Assembly (NCBI RefSeq): GCF_002208115.1 | Contig: NZ_CP020946.1 | Location: 1 to 64,000, forward strand | Origin: Bdellovibrio bacteriovorus | GTDB taxonomy: Bacteria > Bdellovibrionota > Bdellovibrionia > Bdellovibrionales > Bdellovibrionaceae | Direction of reading: 5' to 3' | Length of the DNA: 64,000 bases | Shown: piece by piece, positions 51,001-60,106 of the stretch | Layout: each line of letters begins with the position of its first letter | Position numbering within the stretch: position 1 is the stretch's first letter | Program-made: the position numbers and the translations under genes | The notes under the pieces: generated by a model | The model's database searches: none | What the model was told of the DNA's origin: nothing | Seen by the model: the letters and a program-made list of their open reading frames with translations, nothing else

Positions 51001-51592
51001 CGAACAGATCCATGCGCACGGGCTGATTTTCAGTGGGGGGATAGATGTCGACGATACCCCCGCGAACCGCGAACTGACCCTTGTCCTCCACCATCGGAGC
51101 GGCGGTGTAACCTAAAGTGCTGAAATAGTCCGAAAGGTTTTCGGGAAGTTCATCCCCGGCACGAACAGTTTTGGAGTGATCCTTCAGGATTTTCACCGGA
51201 AGAGTTTTCTGCATCAGTGCGTCAACGGAAGATATGAAGATTTCTCCGGCTTTGGCAGACTGAGCTTTTGCCAGGAAACGAACCCGGTCGGCGACAACTT
51301 GAGTGTTCGGATAAAGACCGGAATACGGGGAAACATCGAAAGCGGGCAGAATATGACTTTGACGACTTGGGTCGAAGAACTCCAGCAAGGCTTGCAAGGT
51401 CACCGCTTCACGATGACTGCCAGTCACAACAAGATGCGGCAAGCCGTTGATTTTTTTGGAGTAAGTCTGCGACAAAAAGTAAGCAAGCGCCAGCGGAGAC
51501 GCCGCCCCGGTGACTTGAATCTTTCCGCGAGTTGTTTCAAAGGCTCTTTCCAGGATGGATTCGAGTCTTGTGTGAGTGCTTTCGGCTTTCAT
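48074..51592 (-). CDS. mfd: Transcription-repair coupling factor Mfd
   Basis: Mfd removes stalled RNA polymerase and recruits UvrA. The 1172-residue product has an N-terminal UvrB-like region, then the RNA-polymerase interaction/CarD-like domain (GDLVVHTKHGIGQYEGL, about 530). The SF2 helicase follows (Walker A GDVGFGKTEVAMRA, DEEQ box LLIDEEQKFGV, then RVGRSKTRAYCY), and a C-terminal TRCF domain closes it. The stop shares a CTAG with the convergent gene stop. Confidence 0.96.
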   Translation of the reverse strand: MKAESTHTRLESILERAFETTRGKIQVTGAASPLALAYFLSQTYSKKINGLPHLVVTGSHREAVTLQALLEFFDPSRQSHILPAFDVSPYSGLYPNTQVVADRVRFLAKAQSAKAGEIFISSVDALMQKTLPVKILKDHSKTVRAGDELPENLSDYFSTLGYTAAPMVEDKGQFAVRGGIVDIYPPTENQPVRMDLFGDQVESLRHFSVADQRSSDEIQSFVLTPAREVLYRDETHERLLQRVRGSLEGRKVDKAEAEETLRSLVLKNAFPGIEFLLPYFYGELATPADHFPGALNLWFLDPVEISRCADEMWAELKADYRTSEAHVIRPELEDIYVNFETLAYPLNSRQVYFSSLEYFDEENSDDSRVEYRTAMTQDFTNLALANAVGTEPWLQAAANKLHRWRDEGYRIFVSTKNQSHIDRLSLVFEKLELKAVRTNSDEYRWDSWLQEQDREQNIVHIVPRHLAESLRLEEEKIIFLRDEDFYGKKQRAKESSGAQDFQKQAKRLSFGDLKPGDLVVHTKHGIGQYEGLKIMNIGGVESEYIQVGYKDKDKLYLPVYRVGQLQKFSGAGTSILDKLGGTAWEKTKAKVKSHVRDIAADLLALYAKRAEMHRPAFVIKEDEVMMFENGFPYEETDDQLRAINDIRKDLKSTKPMDRLVCGDVGFGKTEVAMRAAFFAIQARKQVAVLAPTTVLTFQHFETFKKRFEGWPVDIRVLNRFVTPAEVKKTLQDLKDGKVDLIVGTHKLLGSSIAYKDLGLLIIDEEQKFGVTHKEKIKKIKTSVDTLTLSATPIPRTLNMALVGIRDLSLINTAPVDRLPTRTFVTKFDPETIRKAVTAEISRGGQVYFIHNRIESIYGLVDELRQIVPEARIRVAHGQMEEHELEKAMLAFFHHEIDVLVCTAIVESGMDVPRANTMFIDTAHLFGLSQLYQLRGRVGRSKTRAYCYLMMPRNHKLDKEQQERLKIIQENTALGSGIKIAQYDLELRGSGNILGEEQSGHVNSVGYEMYMDLLNEALAEAKGEAVEDMDLDPELNLKIPALIPDAYIKDIRIRLGYYKALADITSNEELDRIEEELRDQFGPIPEQTVNLMGLMLIRRQCKELGVRDISAGLKSISLIFTEKTKLSPEKVIQLAIRESKKYSLTPDNRLNIKMSNITWSAVHEEIDALLRLI

Positions 51593-51642
51593 TTGGTGGG
51601 CTCATCTTGCCACGCTTATCGCCTTGTTTCCATTCATATTTC

Positions 51643-51671
51643 TTGGTTTTCAAAGACGACACATATATAAC
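51643..51671 (+). promoter_or_regulatory. Possible nuo operon promoter
   Basis: TTGGTT (51643-51648) and TATAAC (51666-51671) are spaced by 17 bp in the mfd-nuoA divergent gap. The -10 matches 5 of 6; the -35 is weak. Confidence 0.4.
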
Positions 51672-51712
51672 TAATTGAAATCCAAATAATAACGACAACT
51701 TTGGAGGGACTA

Positions 51713-52084
51713 GTGCCACTCGGTGGAGTCATATTCATCGTCATTTTCATTGCTCTTTTTGGAGCCTTTTTAGTTTGGCTTGCTGCCAACATTACTGGGA
51801 CAAAACCGGTATACAACCCTGTGAAGTACGAGCCTTACGAGTGCGGTATTCCTGGTATTGAGAAAAAGGAAACAAAGATTTCTGTTAAGTACTATCTGAC
51901 AGCGATCCTGTTCATCCTTTTCGATATCGAGATTATCTTCATGTACCCTTGGGCGATTTCATTCCGTGAATTCATCGCGACAGGCGGAGGCACATTTGTC
52001 TTCGTTTCCATGATGATTTTCATCGCGATCTTCATCTTCGGGCTGTTCTGGGAAGTTAAATCTAAAGCTTTGGAATGGGACTAA
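51713..52084 (+). CDS. nuoA: NADH-quinone oxidoreductase subunit A
   Basis: This is a small membrane-arm subunit of complex I. The 123-residue product has three helices and the NuoA signature YEPYECGIPG. YYLTAILFILFDIEIIFMYP forms helix 2. The start is GTG at 51713, because GGAGGG lies 6 nt ahead; the frame upstream opens with TTG inside that site. It is first in the operon and followed directly by nuoH, not nuoB. Confidence 0.92.
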   Translation: MPLGGVIFIVIFIALFGAFLVWLAANITGTKPVYNPVKYEPYECGIPGIEKKETKISVKYYLTAILFILFDIEIIFMYPWAISFREFIATGGGTFVFVSMMIFIAIFIFGLFWEVKSKALEWD

Positions 52085-52087
52085 GCG

Positions 52088-53245
52088 ATGGGAATGGGTA
52101 AAGATATTTTCGAGATAACCGTCAACGGTTTAAAACTGGTCGTCATCTTCCTGATGATGGTTCAAGCAGTGCCTATTTTGGTTTGGCTTGAGCGCCGTGG
52201 CTCCGCATTCATTCAGGATCGTCTGGGTCCGAACCGCGTGGGTCCGCTGGGTCTGGTGCAGCTTCTTGCCGATGCGGTGAAGTTCCTGAACAAGGAAAAC
52301 TTCATGCCGCAAACTGCAAAGCCGTTCCTGTACTACGCAGCTCCGGTGTTTGCTTTGATTCCGGGTACAATCGCTTTCTCTGCGATCCCGCTTTCTTCTC
52401 CGATTCAGGTTGGAACATTCGAACTGTTCGGCTCCACTTGGGGTCCTTACACTTTCCTGGTTCAGGGTTATGATATCGGCGTGGGCATCGTCTTCATCCT
52501 GGGTGTCAGCTCTTTGGCTGCTTACACGGTTTTGATGGCGGGCTGGGGTTCCGGCAACAAGTACACTTTGATGGGTGCGCTTCGTGCTTCCGCTCAAACG
52601 ATCTCTTACGAACTGGCTTTGGGTCTTTCCATCGTGGGTGTGATCATGCTTTATGGCACGTTCAACCTGACTGAAATGACTTTGGCGCAGCAGGGTCCTT
52701 TGGCGTTCTCTTTCCTGGGTCACACGATCACCGCAAACTGGTTGCCGAACTGGGGTATCTTCTATCAACCGGTGGGCGCTTTGTTGTTCTTCTCGGCTGC
52801 GTTTGCAGAATCCAACCGTCTGCCATTTGACTTGGCGGAGGGTGAGTCCGAGCTGGTCGGTGGTTTCCACACTGAGTACGGCGGTTTCAAATTCAACATG
52901 TTCTTCATCGGGGAATACGGTCACATGATGATCGCTTCCGGTCTGATGGTTCTGTTCTTCTTCGGTGGTTACACGATTCCTTACGTTTCTGTGGCTGAAC
53001 TGAATGAATGGGCGGCAGGTGTTGCTTCCACAGCCGGCTGGGCAAGTGCCCTGGTTGCGCTGATCCACTTCCTGGTGTTCAACATCAAGTTTGGATTCTT
53101 CATGTGGGTCTTCATCTGGGTTCGTTGGACTTTGCCTCGTTTCCGTTACGATCAGTTGATGGATCTGGGCTGGAAGACGATGCTTCCTTGGGCTTTGGCA
53201 AACACCATTATCACAGCCTTTGTGATCTACATCGCATCTTTGTAA
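52088..53245 (+). CDS. nuoH: NADH-quinone oxidoreductase subunit H
   Basis: NuoH forms the quinone channel at the base of the membrane arm. The 385-residue product has eight or more helices. It keeps the conserved matrix loop ERRGSAFIQDRLGPNRVGP and AESNRLPFDLAEGESELVGG. Confidence 0.95.
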   Translation: MGMGKDIFEITVNGLKLVVIFLMMVQAVPILVWLERRGSAFIQDRLGPNRVGPLGLVQLLADAVKFLNKENFMPQTAKPFLYYAAPVFALIPGTIAFSAIPLSSPIQVGTFELFGSTWGPYTFLVQGYDIGVGIVFILGVSSLAAYTVLMAGWGSGNKYTLMGALRASAQTISYELALGLSIVGVIMLYGTFNLTEMTLAQQGPLAFSFLGHTITANWLPNWGIFYQPVGALLFFSAAFAESNRLPFDLAEGESELVGGFHTEYGGFKFNMFFIGEYGHMMIASGLMVLFFFGGYTIPYVSVAELNEWAAGVASTAGWASALVALIHFLVFNIKFGFFMWVFIWVRWTLPRFRYDQLMDLGWKTMLPWALANTIITAFVIYIASL

Positions 53246-53254
53246 GGAGTTAAA

Positions 53255-53791
53255 ATGACAGCAGATGCATTTCTTTTCTGGTTTCTAGCGTTTGTCACCC
53301 TGGCCTCCGGCCTTGGTGTCATTTTGATGTCCAATCCGATTTACTCCGCTTTGTGCCTGGCAATGACCATGGTGGGTATCTCTGCCTTGTTCGTTACTTT
53401 GAACGCCTTCTTCATTGCGGGTGTTCAATTGATCGTTTATGCCGGCGCGGTCATGGTTTTGTTCACCATGGTGATCATGCTCTTCGACTTGAAAAAAGAC
53501 ATTCAGGCCTTCACCCGCGGCAAGTTCACGGGTGTGGTTAAAATCGCCTCGGTCGGTCTGTTTGCAGGCCTGGTAGTCGGTGCGATCGCAATGTCCGTGA
53601 ATCTGATGGGTGAAAAAACCACAGACAATCCGGTGCTTGTGGGTACAGGCATGGAAACCACCAAAGCTTTGGGGCACATCCTGTTCACCAAATACATCTT
53701 CGGATTTGAGGCTTTGGGCGTTCTTCTTCTGGTAATTGCAGTGGGTGCCGTTGCTTTGGCACGCAGTAAAGGTGGAACACATGAACACTGA
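53255..53791 (+). CDS. nuoJ: NADH-quinone oxidoreductase subunit J
   Basis: This 178-residue subunit has five membrane helices. The conserved block [20 protein letters not shown] contains the pi-bulge helix. In most operons nuoI precedes nuoJ; here nuoH does. It overlaps nuoK by 11 nt. Confidence 0.9.
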   Translation: MTADAFLFWFLAFVTLASGLGVILMSNPIYSALCLAMTMVGISALFVTLNAFFIAGVQLIVYAGAVMVLFTMVIMLFDLKKDIQAFTRGKFTGVVKIASVGLFAGLVVGAIAMSVNLMGEKTTDNPVLVGTGMETTKALGHILFTKYIFGFEALGVLLLVIAVGAVALARSKGGTHEH

Positions 53792-54104
53792 GTTCATCAA
53801 TAATATCGGCCTGACTCATTACTTGGTTCTGGCTGCACTTTTGTTTGTTATGGGTATGGCGGGCGTTCTTCTTCGCCGTAACGTGATCGTTCTTTTGATG
53901 TCCATCGAGTTGATGCTGAACTCTGTGAATCTGACTTTCGTGGCTTTCAGTAAATATCTGGGCCTGCTGGACGGTCACATCATGGTGTTCTTCGTTATGA
54001 CTATCGCAGCTGCGGAAGCGGCGGTGGGTCTGGCGCTGGCAGTATCCATCTTTAAACGATTCAACGAAGTGAACATCCGCTTCTTTGAGCACTTGAAAGG
54101 ATAG
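53781..54104 (+). CDS. nuoK: NADH-quinone oxidoreductase subunit K
   Basis: This 107-residue subunit has three helices with the two buried glutamates ([11 protein letters not shown] and [13 protein letters not shown]). It starts [20 protein letters not shown] inside the end of nuoJ. Confidence 0.93.
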   Translation: MNTEFINNIGLTHYLVLAALLFVMGMAGVLLRRNVIVLLMSIELMLNSVNLTFVAFSKYLGLLDGHIMVFFVMTIAAAEAAVGLALAVSIFKRFNEVNIRFFEHLKG

Positions 54105-54114
54105 GGGATAAGCT

Positions 54115-56046
54115 GTGAATCATTCTCTATTAATGGCAGTCCTGATTCTGGCTCCTTTCGTTGGTTTCCTGATCAACGGTGCCAGATATAAAAAACACTC
54201 TGGAAACGTGGCGGGTTCCATCGCAACGGTTGCGGTGGCGATCTCCTTTGTCTCCGCAATCTTGCTGGTTGTGGACCTGGTTTCCATGCCGGCTGAAGCC
54301 CGCCGTATCGCGGTGAGCTTCTTTGAATGGATGGCGATTGATAAGTTCAAGGTCAACGCCGGTTTCGTCGTCGATCAAATCAGCGCCATCATGATCCTGG
54401 TGATCACGGGTGTTGGTACTTTGATCCACTTGTTCTCTATTGGTTACATGCACCACGATAAAGGGGTGGCGAAATACTTCGCTTACCTGAATCTGTTCAT
54501 CTTCAACATGTTGTTGCTTGTTCTGGGCGACAGTTTGCTGGTGATGTTCGTGGGCTGGGAAGGCGTGGGCCTTTGTTCTTACCTGTTGATCGGTTTCTGG
54601 TTCACAGACAAAGAAAAAGCAGCGGCGGGCATGAAAGCCTTCATCACCAACCGTATCGGTGACGCGGCCTTCTTGCTGGGTATGTTCGTTTTGTTCATCA
54701 CCTTTGGCACTTTGAACTTCTCTGAACTGAATGCCTTGGCGCCAACCGTGGCTGAGTCCTCCTGGTTGGGGGCTTTGACTCTGGGCACGTTGTTCCTGTT
54801 CATCGGGGCGACTGGTAAATCCGCACAGATTCCTTTGTACGTTTGGCTTCCAGACGCGATGGCCGGTCCAACACCGGTTTCCGCCCTGATCCACGCGGCG
54901 ACGATGGTGACTGCGGGTGTGTACATGATCGTGCGTCTGAATCCACTGTTTATCATGGCTCCTAACACGATGATGGTGATTGCGATCATCGGTGCGGCGA
55001 CCGCGGTGTTTGCAGCGACTATCGGTATCACTCAAAACGACATCAAAAAAGTTCTGGCTTACTCTACGGTGTCTCAATTGGGCTACATGTTCCTGGCAGC
55101 CGGTGTGGGTGCGTTCGGGGCAGCGATGTTCCACTTGATGACTCACGCATTCTTTAAAGCCCTGATGTTCCTGGGTTCTGGTTCTGTGATTCACGGAATG
55201 CACGAAGAACAGGACATCCGCAAAATGGGTGGTCTGAAAAAGTACATGCCAATCACGCACATCACATTCCTGATGGGCTGGCTGGCGATCATCGGAACTC
55301 CGCTGTTCTCGGGTTTCTTCTCTAAGGATGAAATCCTGGCTTACGCGTTCCACTCTCCAATGGGTTCTCCAATCCTTTGGGCGGCGGGTGTTGTGGGTGC
55401 GACTTTGACGGCGTTCTACATGACTCGTTTGATGGCCCTGACCTTCTGGGGTAAAAGCCGTGTTTCTGCTGATGTTCATCCGCACGAATCTTCCGCGATC
55501 ATGACGATTCCACTGATCATCCTGGCGATCCTTTCTGTGTTCGCGGGCTGGATCGGGGTTCCTCATGTTATCGGTGAGCACCTGGGTCACATGCCGAACT
55601 TCTGGGAGCACTGGTTGCACCCGATGATTTCTCCGATCCCGGGCTGGACTGCGATTGATCACACGACGGAATGGGTTCTGATGGGCTGTTCTGTGGGTCT
55701 GGCGACTGTTTCTGCGATCGTGGCTTACCAGTTCTATGTGAAGTCTCCAGAGACTCCGAAGAAGATCGCGGAAAGCATCAAGCCGGTTTACAACACGGTT
55801 TACAACAAGTACTTCGTGGATGAAGCCTACTTTGGTTTCATCATCAATCCGCTGGTTTCTTTGAGCAAAAACACCTGGTACTACATCGACGTGAATTTCA
55901 TCGACAAGATGACGTTCTGGGCTGGTGATCTTGTGCGTGGCATGGGTTCCTTCGCCCGCTCGGTTCAGACCGGAAATATGCAACAATACGCGATGTACAT
56001 CGGTATCGGCGTGGTTGTGGCCCTTTCATTTGTGATCATGAGGTAA
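54115..56046 (+). CDS. nuoL: NADH-quinone oxidoreductase subunit L
   Basis: This is the distal antiporter-like proton-pumping subunit, 643 residues. It keeps the key Glu in MFVGWEGVGLCSYLLIGFW and the Lys-bearing ATGKSAQIPLYVWLPDAMAG with the following PTPVSALIHAATMVTAGVY. A C-terminal lateral-helix region is present. The start is GTG (MNHSLLMAV). Confidence 0.95.
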   Translation: MNHSLLMAVLILAPFVGFLINGARYKKHSGNVAGSIATVAVAISFVSAILLVVDLVSMPAEARRIAVSFFEWMAIDKFKVNAGFVVDQISAIMILVITGVGTLIHLFSIGYMHHDKGVAKYFAYLNLFIFNMLLLVLGDSLLVMFVGWEGVGLCSYLLIGFWFTDKEKAAAGMKAFITNRIGDAAFLLGMFVLFITFGTLNFSELNALAPTVAESSWLGALTLGTLFLFIGATGKSAQIPLYVWLPDAMAGPTPVSALIHAATMVTAGVYMIVRLNPLFIMAPNTMMVIAIIGAATAVFAATIGITQNDIKKVLAYSTVSQLGYMFLAAGVGAFGAAMFHLMTHAFFKALMFLGSGSVIHGMHEEQDIRKMGGLKKYMPITHITFLMGWLAIIGTPLFSGFFSKDEILAYAFHSPMGSPILWAAGVVGATLTAFYMTRLMALTFWGKSRVSADVHPHESSAIMTIPLIILAILSVFAGWIGVPHVIGEHLGHMPNFWEHWLHPMISPIPGWTAIDHTTEWVLMGCSVGLATVSAIVAYQFYVKSPETPKKIAESIKPVYNTVYNKYFVDEAYFGFIINPLVSLSKNTWYYIDVNFIDKMTFWAGDLVRGMGSFARSVQTGNMQQYAMYIGIGVVVALSFVIMR

Positions 56047-56049
56047 TGT

Positions 56050-57603
56050 ATGATCCTGAGTAGCATTGTTTTCCTACCTCTTCTATTCGCGCTGTTAGTT
56101 GCGATCTGGCCTAAGGCGAACACCGTTCGCCATCTGGCTTTGGGTCTTTCCGTGATTGAATTCATCGTGAGCCTTTCCCTGTTCAAAAGCTTCGACGCTT
56201 CCGCGACGGGCTTGCAGATGGTGGAAAAGTTCATGTGGATTGAGCGCTTCGGCATCCAGTATTTCATGGGTATCGACGGGATCTCTTTGTGGCTGGTTCT
56301 GCTGACCACGTTCCTGACTCCGATTATTATCCTGGCTAGCTGGACATCCATCACTGAACGAGTCAAAGGCTTCCACGTTTGTCTGTTCATCCTGCAAACG
56401 GCGATGCTGGGCACCTTCCTGGCAATGGATGCCGTGTTCTTCTATGTGTTCTGGGAGCTTTCTCTGGTTCCGATGTACTTCATGGTCGGTATCTGGGGTG
56501 GTGCTCGCCGTATCTACGCAACCGTGAAATTCTTCATCTACACGATGGCGGGTTCAGTGCTGATGCTGGTGGCGATCATCTATATGATGTACCTGACCCA
56601 GGAAGCGACTGGCCAGATGAGTGCAAGTTTGCTTGATTTCTATCAGTTGCAAATCCCGTTTGTGGGCGGCACGTTCTTCAGTTTACAAACGTTGTTGTTC
56701 TTTGCCTTTGCATTGGCTTTCGCGATCAAGGTTCCGGCGTTCCCGGTTCATACTTGGTTGCCGGATGCCCACGTTGAAGCTCCGACTCCGGGTTCTGTGA
56801 TCCTGGCGGGTGTGATGCTGAAAATGGGTACTTACGGTTTCATGCGCTGGGTGATTCCTTTGTTCCCAGAGGCTTCTGAATACTGGGCTTGGTTGTTCAT
56901 GCTGATCGGTACTGTGGGCATCATCTATGGTGCTTTGGTGGCGATGGTTCAGCCGGACGTCAAAAAACTAGTGGCGTACTCTTCCGTATCCCACATGGGT
57001 TACATCCTTCTGGGCCTGTTCGCGTTTAACGCCTACGGCATGGGTGGTGGTCTGTATCAGATGCTGAACCACGGTATCTCTACCGGCGCGCTGTTCATCC
57101 TGATTGGTATGATCTACGAAAGAACGCATTCTCGTGAAATCTCCAAATACGGCGGTTTGGCGGGTGTGTTGCCAATCTTCACGATCTTCTTCTTTATCAT
57201 CACTTTGTCCTCGATCGCGGTTCCAATGACCAACGGTTTCGTGGGCGAGTTCTTCATCCTTCTGGGCACTTACCAGGCTCACCCGGTCTTTGCGTACTTC
57301 GCGGTTTCCGGTGTGGTTCTGGGTGCAGTGTACATGTTGTGGATGTTTAAACGTGTGTTCTTCGGTGAACAGGGCGAGCTGGTTAAAGACGAGCATCATC
57401 CGCTTCATGACCTGAACGCGCGTGAAATCACAGTTCTGGTTCCATTGGTGATCATGGTGTTCTGGATGGGTCTGTTCCCGAATCATTTCCTGAACTTCTC
57501 TAAAGCCAGCATCGATCATCTGGTGAACAACAGAAGCAATTATAATCTGACGATTGTTCAGCCGGGCGCCTCTGAAGTTACGCACGCGCAAGGAGGTAAC
57601 TAA
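56050..57603 (+). CDS. nuoM: NADH-quinone oxidoreductase subunit M
   Basis: This 517-residue antiporter-like subunit keeps the essential Glu in FYVFWELSLVPMYFMVGIWG and Lys in FAIKVPAFPVHTWLPDAH. The stop overlaps the nuoN start (TAATG). Confidence 0.95.
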   Translation: MILSSIVFLPLLFALLVAIWPKANTVRHLALGLSVIEFIVSLSLFKSFDASATGLQMVEKFMWIERFGIQYFMGIDGISLWLVLLTTFLTPIIILASWTSITERVKGFHVCLFILQTAMLGTFLAMDAVFFYVFWELSLVPMYFMVGIWGGARRIYATVKFFIYTMAGSVLMLVAIIYMMYLTQEATGQMSASLLDFYQLQIPFVGGTFFSLQTLLFFAFALAFAIKVPAFPVHTWLPDAHVEAPTPGSVILAGVMLKMGTYGFMRWVIPLFPEASEYWAWLFMLIGTVGIIYGALVAMVQPDVKKLVAYSSVSHMGYILLGLFAFNAYGMGGGLYQMLNHGISTGALFILIGMIYERTHSREISKYGGLAGVLPIFTIFFFIITLSSIAVPMTNGFVGEFFILLGTYQAHPVFAYFAVSGVVLGAVYMLWMFKRVFFGEQGELVKDEHHPLHDLNAREITVLVPLVIMVFWMGLFPNHFLNFSKASIDHLVNNRSNYNLTIVQPGASEVTHAQGGN

Positions 57604-59063
57604 TGAATATCAATATCGGTCTTAGCGACGTGCTTTTGATCTCTCCGATGATCGCGTTGTTCCTGGCAAGTCTTCTGCCAATCACGATGAAAGTTCTTCG
57701 TGGCAACCGCGAACAACACGCCCTGATCACTTTGGGTCAGGCTTTGACGGGTATCGTGGCAGCGGTTGTGTTGCTGGTGGTCTTTGGTGGCTCTGACAAA
57801 ACTGCTTTCAACAACGGTCTGATCTTTGACGGTGTCACTCAGTGGATGGGTATCATTGCCCTGGCTGGTGCGGGTGCCGCGATGGTTATGATGTATGAAA
57901 ATCCGGCGACTACGGGCAAGCAGTTCTCTGAACTGATCTTCCTGGCGATGAGCAGTGCGGTGGGGATGTTGATCCTGGTTTCCGCAGTGGACCTGCTGAT
58001 GGTCTTCATCGGTCTGGAAATGATGTCTTTGGCACTGTACCTGATGATCGCCATGAGCCACGAGGAAAAACTTTCCAAAGAAGCGGCCTTGAAATACTTC
58101 ATCCTGGGTTCTTTTGCTTCGGCATTGTTCCTTTACGGTGTGGCTTTCATCTTCGGTTCTACCGGTGGCACAAACATCCTGAGCTTCATGGACAACGCTG
58201 CTGAACTTGTTCAGACCAGCCGTTTGTTCCTGTTTGGTGTAACTTTCGTGATCCTGGGCTTCTGCTTCAAGGTTTCGATTGCTCCATTCCACGCTTGGAC
58301 TCCGGACGTTTACCAGGGGGCTCCGACTCCGCACACGGCCTTCATGGCCACAGCGGTGAAAACAGTGTCCTTCGCAGCGTTCTTGAGAATCATCGCAACC
58401 AAGTCTTTGACGGGTTCTGATCAGTTGTTCGACATCCTTCAGTGGATGGCTGTTATCACCATGATCGTGGGTAATGCCGCGGCTATCATGCAGAACAACT
58501 TCAAACGCATGATTGCTTACTCTTCCGTGGCTCACTCTGGTTACCTGATGGTGGGTCTGATCACGGCGGGTGTCAGCGACAACGGTGCGTTTGGTGCTTC
58601 GGGCGTGATCTTCTATCTGCTGGCTTACGGTTTGATGACGATCGGTGCGTTTGCGATTGCGGCGATGCTGGAAAAATCTGAAAACCATATCGTGAACATC
58701 GATGATCTGGCTGGTTTTGCAAAACAACGTCCGATGCTGGCTTTGTGTTTGACGGTGTTCCTGCTTTCTTTGGCAGGTATTCCGCCAACACTGGGCTTCT
58801 TCGGTAAGTTCTACATGTTCAACGCAGCTATCGGTGAAGGCCTTCTGTGGCTGGCAATCTGGGGTATGTTGAACTCTGTGATCGGTGTTTACTACTACCT
58901 GCGCCCGATCGTTGTGATGTACATGAAAGAAGGAAACGCGGAAATCGCGGGTCACTCTTTGAATGCAACCACAGTGACGGCGGTGGTTATGGCTCTTGCC
59001 ATTGTTTTGATGGGCTTTGTATCTGGTCCCATCTTCTCGGCTGTCGAAAAAAGTCTGTTGTAG
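57603..59063 (+). CDS. nuoN: NADH-quinone oxidoreductase subunit N
   Basis: This 486-residue antiporter-like subunit keeps FIGLEMMSLALYLMIAMSHE and FCFKVSIAPFHAWTPDVYQG. It is the last of seven membrane-arm genes. Confidence 0.95.
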   Translation: MNINIGLSDVLLISPMIALFLASLLPITMKVLRGNREQHALITLGQALTGIVAAVVLLVVFGGSDKTAFNNGLIFDGVTQWMGIIALAGAGAAMVMMYENPATTGKQFSELIFLAMSSAVGMLILVSAVDLLMVFIGLEMMSLALYLMIAMSHEEKLSKEAALKYFILGSFASALFLYGVAFIFGSTGGTNILSFMDNAAELVQTSRLFLFGVTFVILGFCFKVSIAPFHAWTPDVYQGAPTPHTAFMATAVKTVSFAAFLRIIATKSLTGSDQLFDILQWMAVITMIVGNAAAIMQNNFKRMIAYSSVAHSGYLMVGLITAGVSDNGAFGASGVIFYLLAYGLMTIGAFAIAAMLEKSENHIVNIDDLAGFAKQRPMLALCLTVFLLSLAGIPPTLGFFGKFYMFNAAIGEGLLWLAIWGMLNSVIGVYYYLRPIVVMYMKEGNAEIAGHSLNATTVTAVVMALAIVLMGFVSGPIFSAVEKSLL

Positions 59064-59110
59064 GACTTTCGCCTTGTGAACAGGGCGGGATCTTAGAATA
59101 AGACATAAAT

Positions 59111-59142
59111 AAAGCCTCGGTGAACCCGGGGCTTTTTTATTT
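59111..59142 (+). terminator. Terminator of the nuo operon
   Basis: AAGCCTCGG (59112-59120) pairs with CCGGGGCTT (59126-59134), one G-T pair included, then a run of T and TATTTT. Confidence 0.85.
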
Positions 59143-59191
59143 TCCAAAAAAGGTTTGGTCACCGCCGCGACGGACCTTATCCTATCAGTCT

Positions 59192-60106
59192 ATGAACACC
59201 AAGTTTCACGATCTGATTTCTGAAGCCTCGAAAGTTGTCCTGGATAAGAATGTGGAAATCCGTCTGGCCATGACGTGCCTGCTGGCCGGGGGACATTTGT
59301 TGATCGAGGATCTTCCGGGCGTGGGTAAAACCACGCTGGTGCAAGTGCTGGGAAAACTGACCGGCTTAAAAACCCGCCGTATTCAGTTCACAATTGATCT
59401 TTTGCCCGCAGATGCCATCGGTGGTCAGGTGTTTCATCCGCAAGAACAAAAGTTTGTGTTTCATCCGGGTCCTTTGTTTTCCCAGATGGTGATGGCTGAT
59501 GAACTCAATCGCGCGAGCCCTCGCACTCAAAGTGCGCTGTTGCAGGCGATGGAGGAAGGTGAAGTGTCCGTGGACGGAACCACCTGGCCTTTGCCAAAAC
59601 CTTTCTATGTGATCGCGACCCAGAATCCGCATCAACAAACCGGAACCTTCCCGCTGCCGGAAAGCCAACTGGATCGTTTTTTGATGAGCCTGGAACTTCA
59701 CCACGCTTCGAAAGAAACTGAAGTGCGTCTGCTGCAAGGGGAAGATCCGCGCGTAAGACTGCAGAAGATTTCTTCCCTCTTTACTGACGGCGAAATTGAG
59801 GCGGCGTTGGCGTCTGTGCAATCCGTGACCGTGTCGCCGGTGGTGGCCGGATACATTGCGGAGATCTTAGAGCGTTCCCGCCGTGCGGGATTTGAAGGGG
59901 CGCCACTTTCCACTCGCGCTGGCATGGCGCTGGTGCGGGCGGCGAAAGCGTGGGCGTTCTTAGAGGGACGAGATTATGTTCGTCCCGATGATGTGCAACA
60001 GGTTCTGGTTCCGGTACTGGGACACCGACTGGGAGGAAATCATGGCATCAAACGAGGTCGTGAGTGGGCCCATGCCCTTCAAAAAGCGACTCCAGTCCCT
60101 GTTTAA
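59192..60106 (+). CDS. MoxR-family AAA+ ATPase
   Basis: MoxR ATPases act as chaperones, often with DUF58 and von Willebrand proteins. The 304-residue product has Walker A DLPGVGKTTL (about 42-51), the family block RRIQFTIDLLPADAIGG, Walker B VMADELNRASPRTQSALLQA with MEEG, and sensor ATQNPHQQTGTFPLPE. The ATG at 59192 is chosen over an upstream frame start because family homology begins there. The 3' end overlaps the DUF58 gene by 65 nt. Confidence 0.92.
   Translation: MNTKFHDLISEASKVVLDKNVEIRLAMTCLLAGGHLLIEDLPGVGKTTLVQVLGKLTGLKTRRIQFTIDLLPADAIGGQVFHPQEQKFVFHPGPLFSQMVMADELNRASPRTQSALLQAMEEGEVSVDGTTWPLPKPFYVIATQNPHQQTGTFPLPESQLDRFLMSLELHHASKETEVRLLQGEDPRVRLQKISSLFTDGEIEAALASVQSVTVSPVVAGYIAEILERSRRAGFEGAPLSTRAGMALVRAAKAWAFLEGRDYVRPDDVQQVLVPVLGHRLGGNHGIKRGREWAHALQKATPVPV

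Noticed and set aside
54130-55986. A 618-codon open frame opposite nuoL
   Set aside because: It is a His/Arg/Gln-rich shadow of a membrane protein gene, with no ribosome binding site or family resemblance.
57600-59162. A 520-codon open frame opposite nuoN
   Set aside because: It is the same type of shadow, with low-complexity His/Gln/Arg content caused by the opposite strand.
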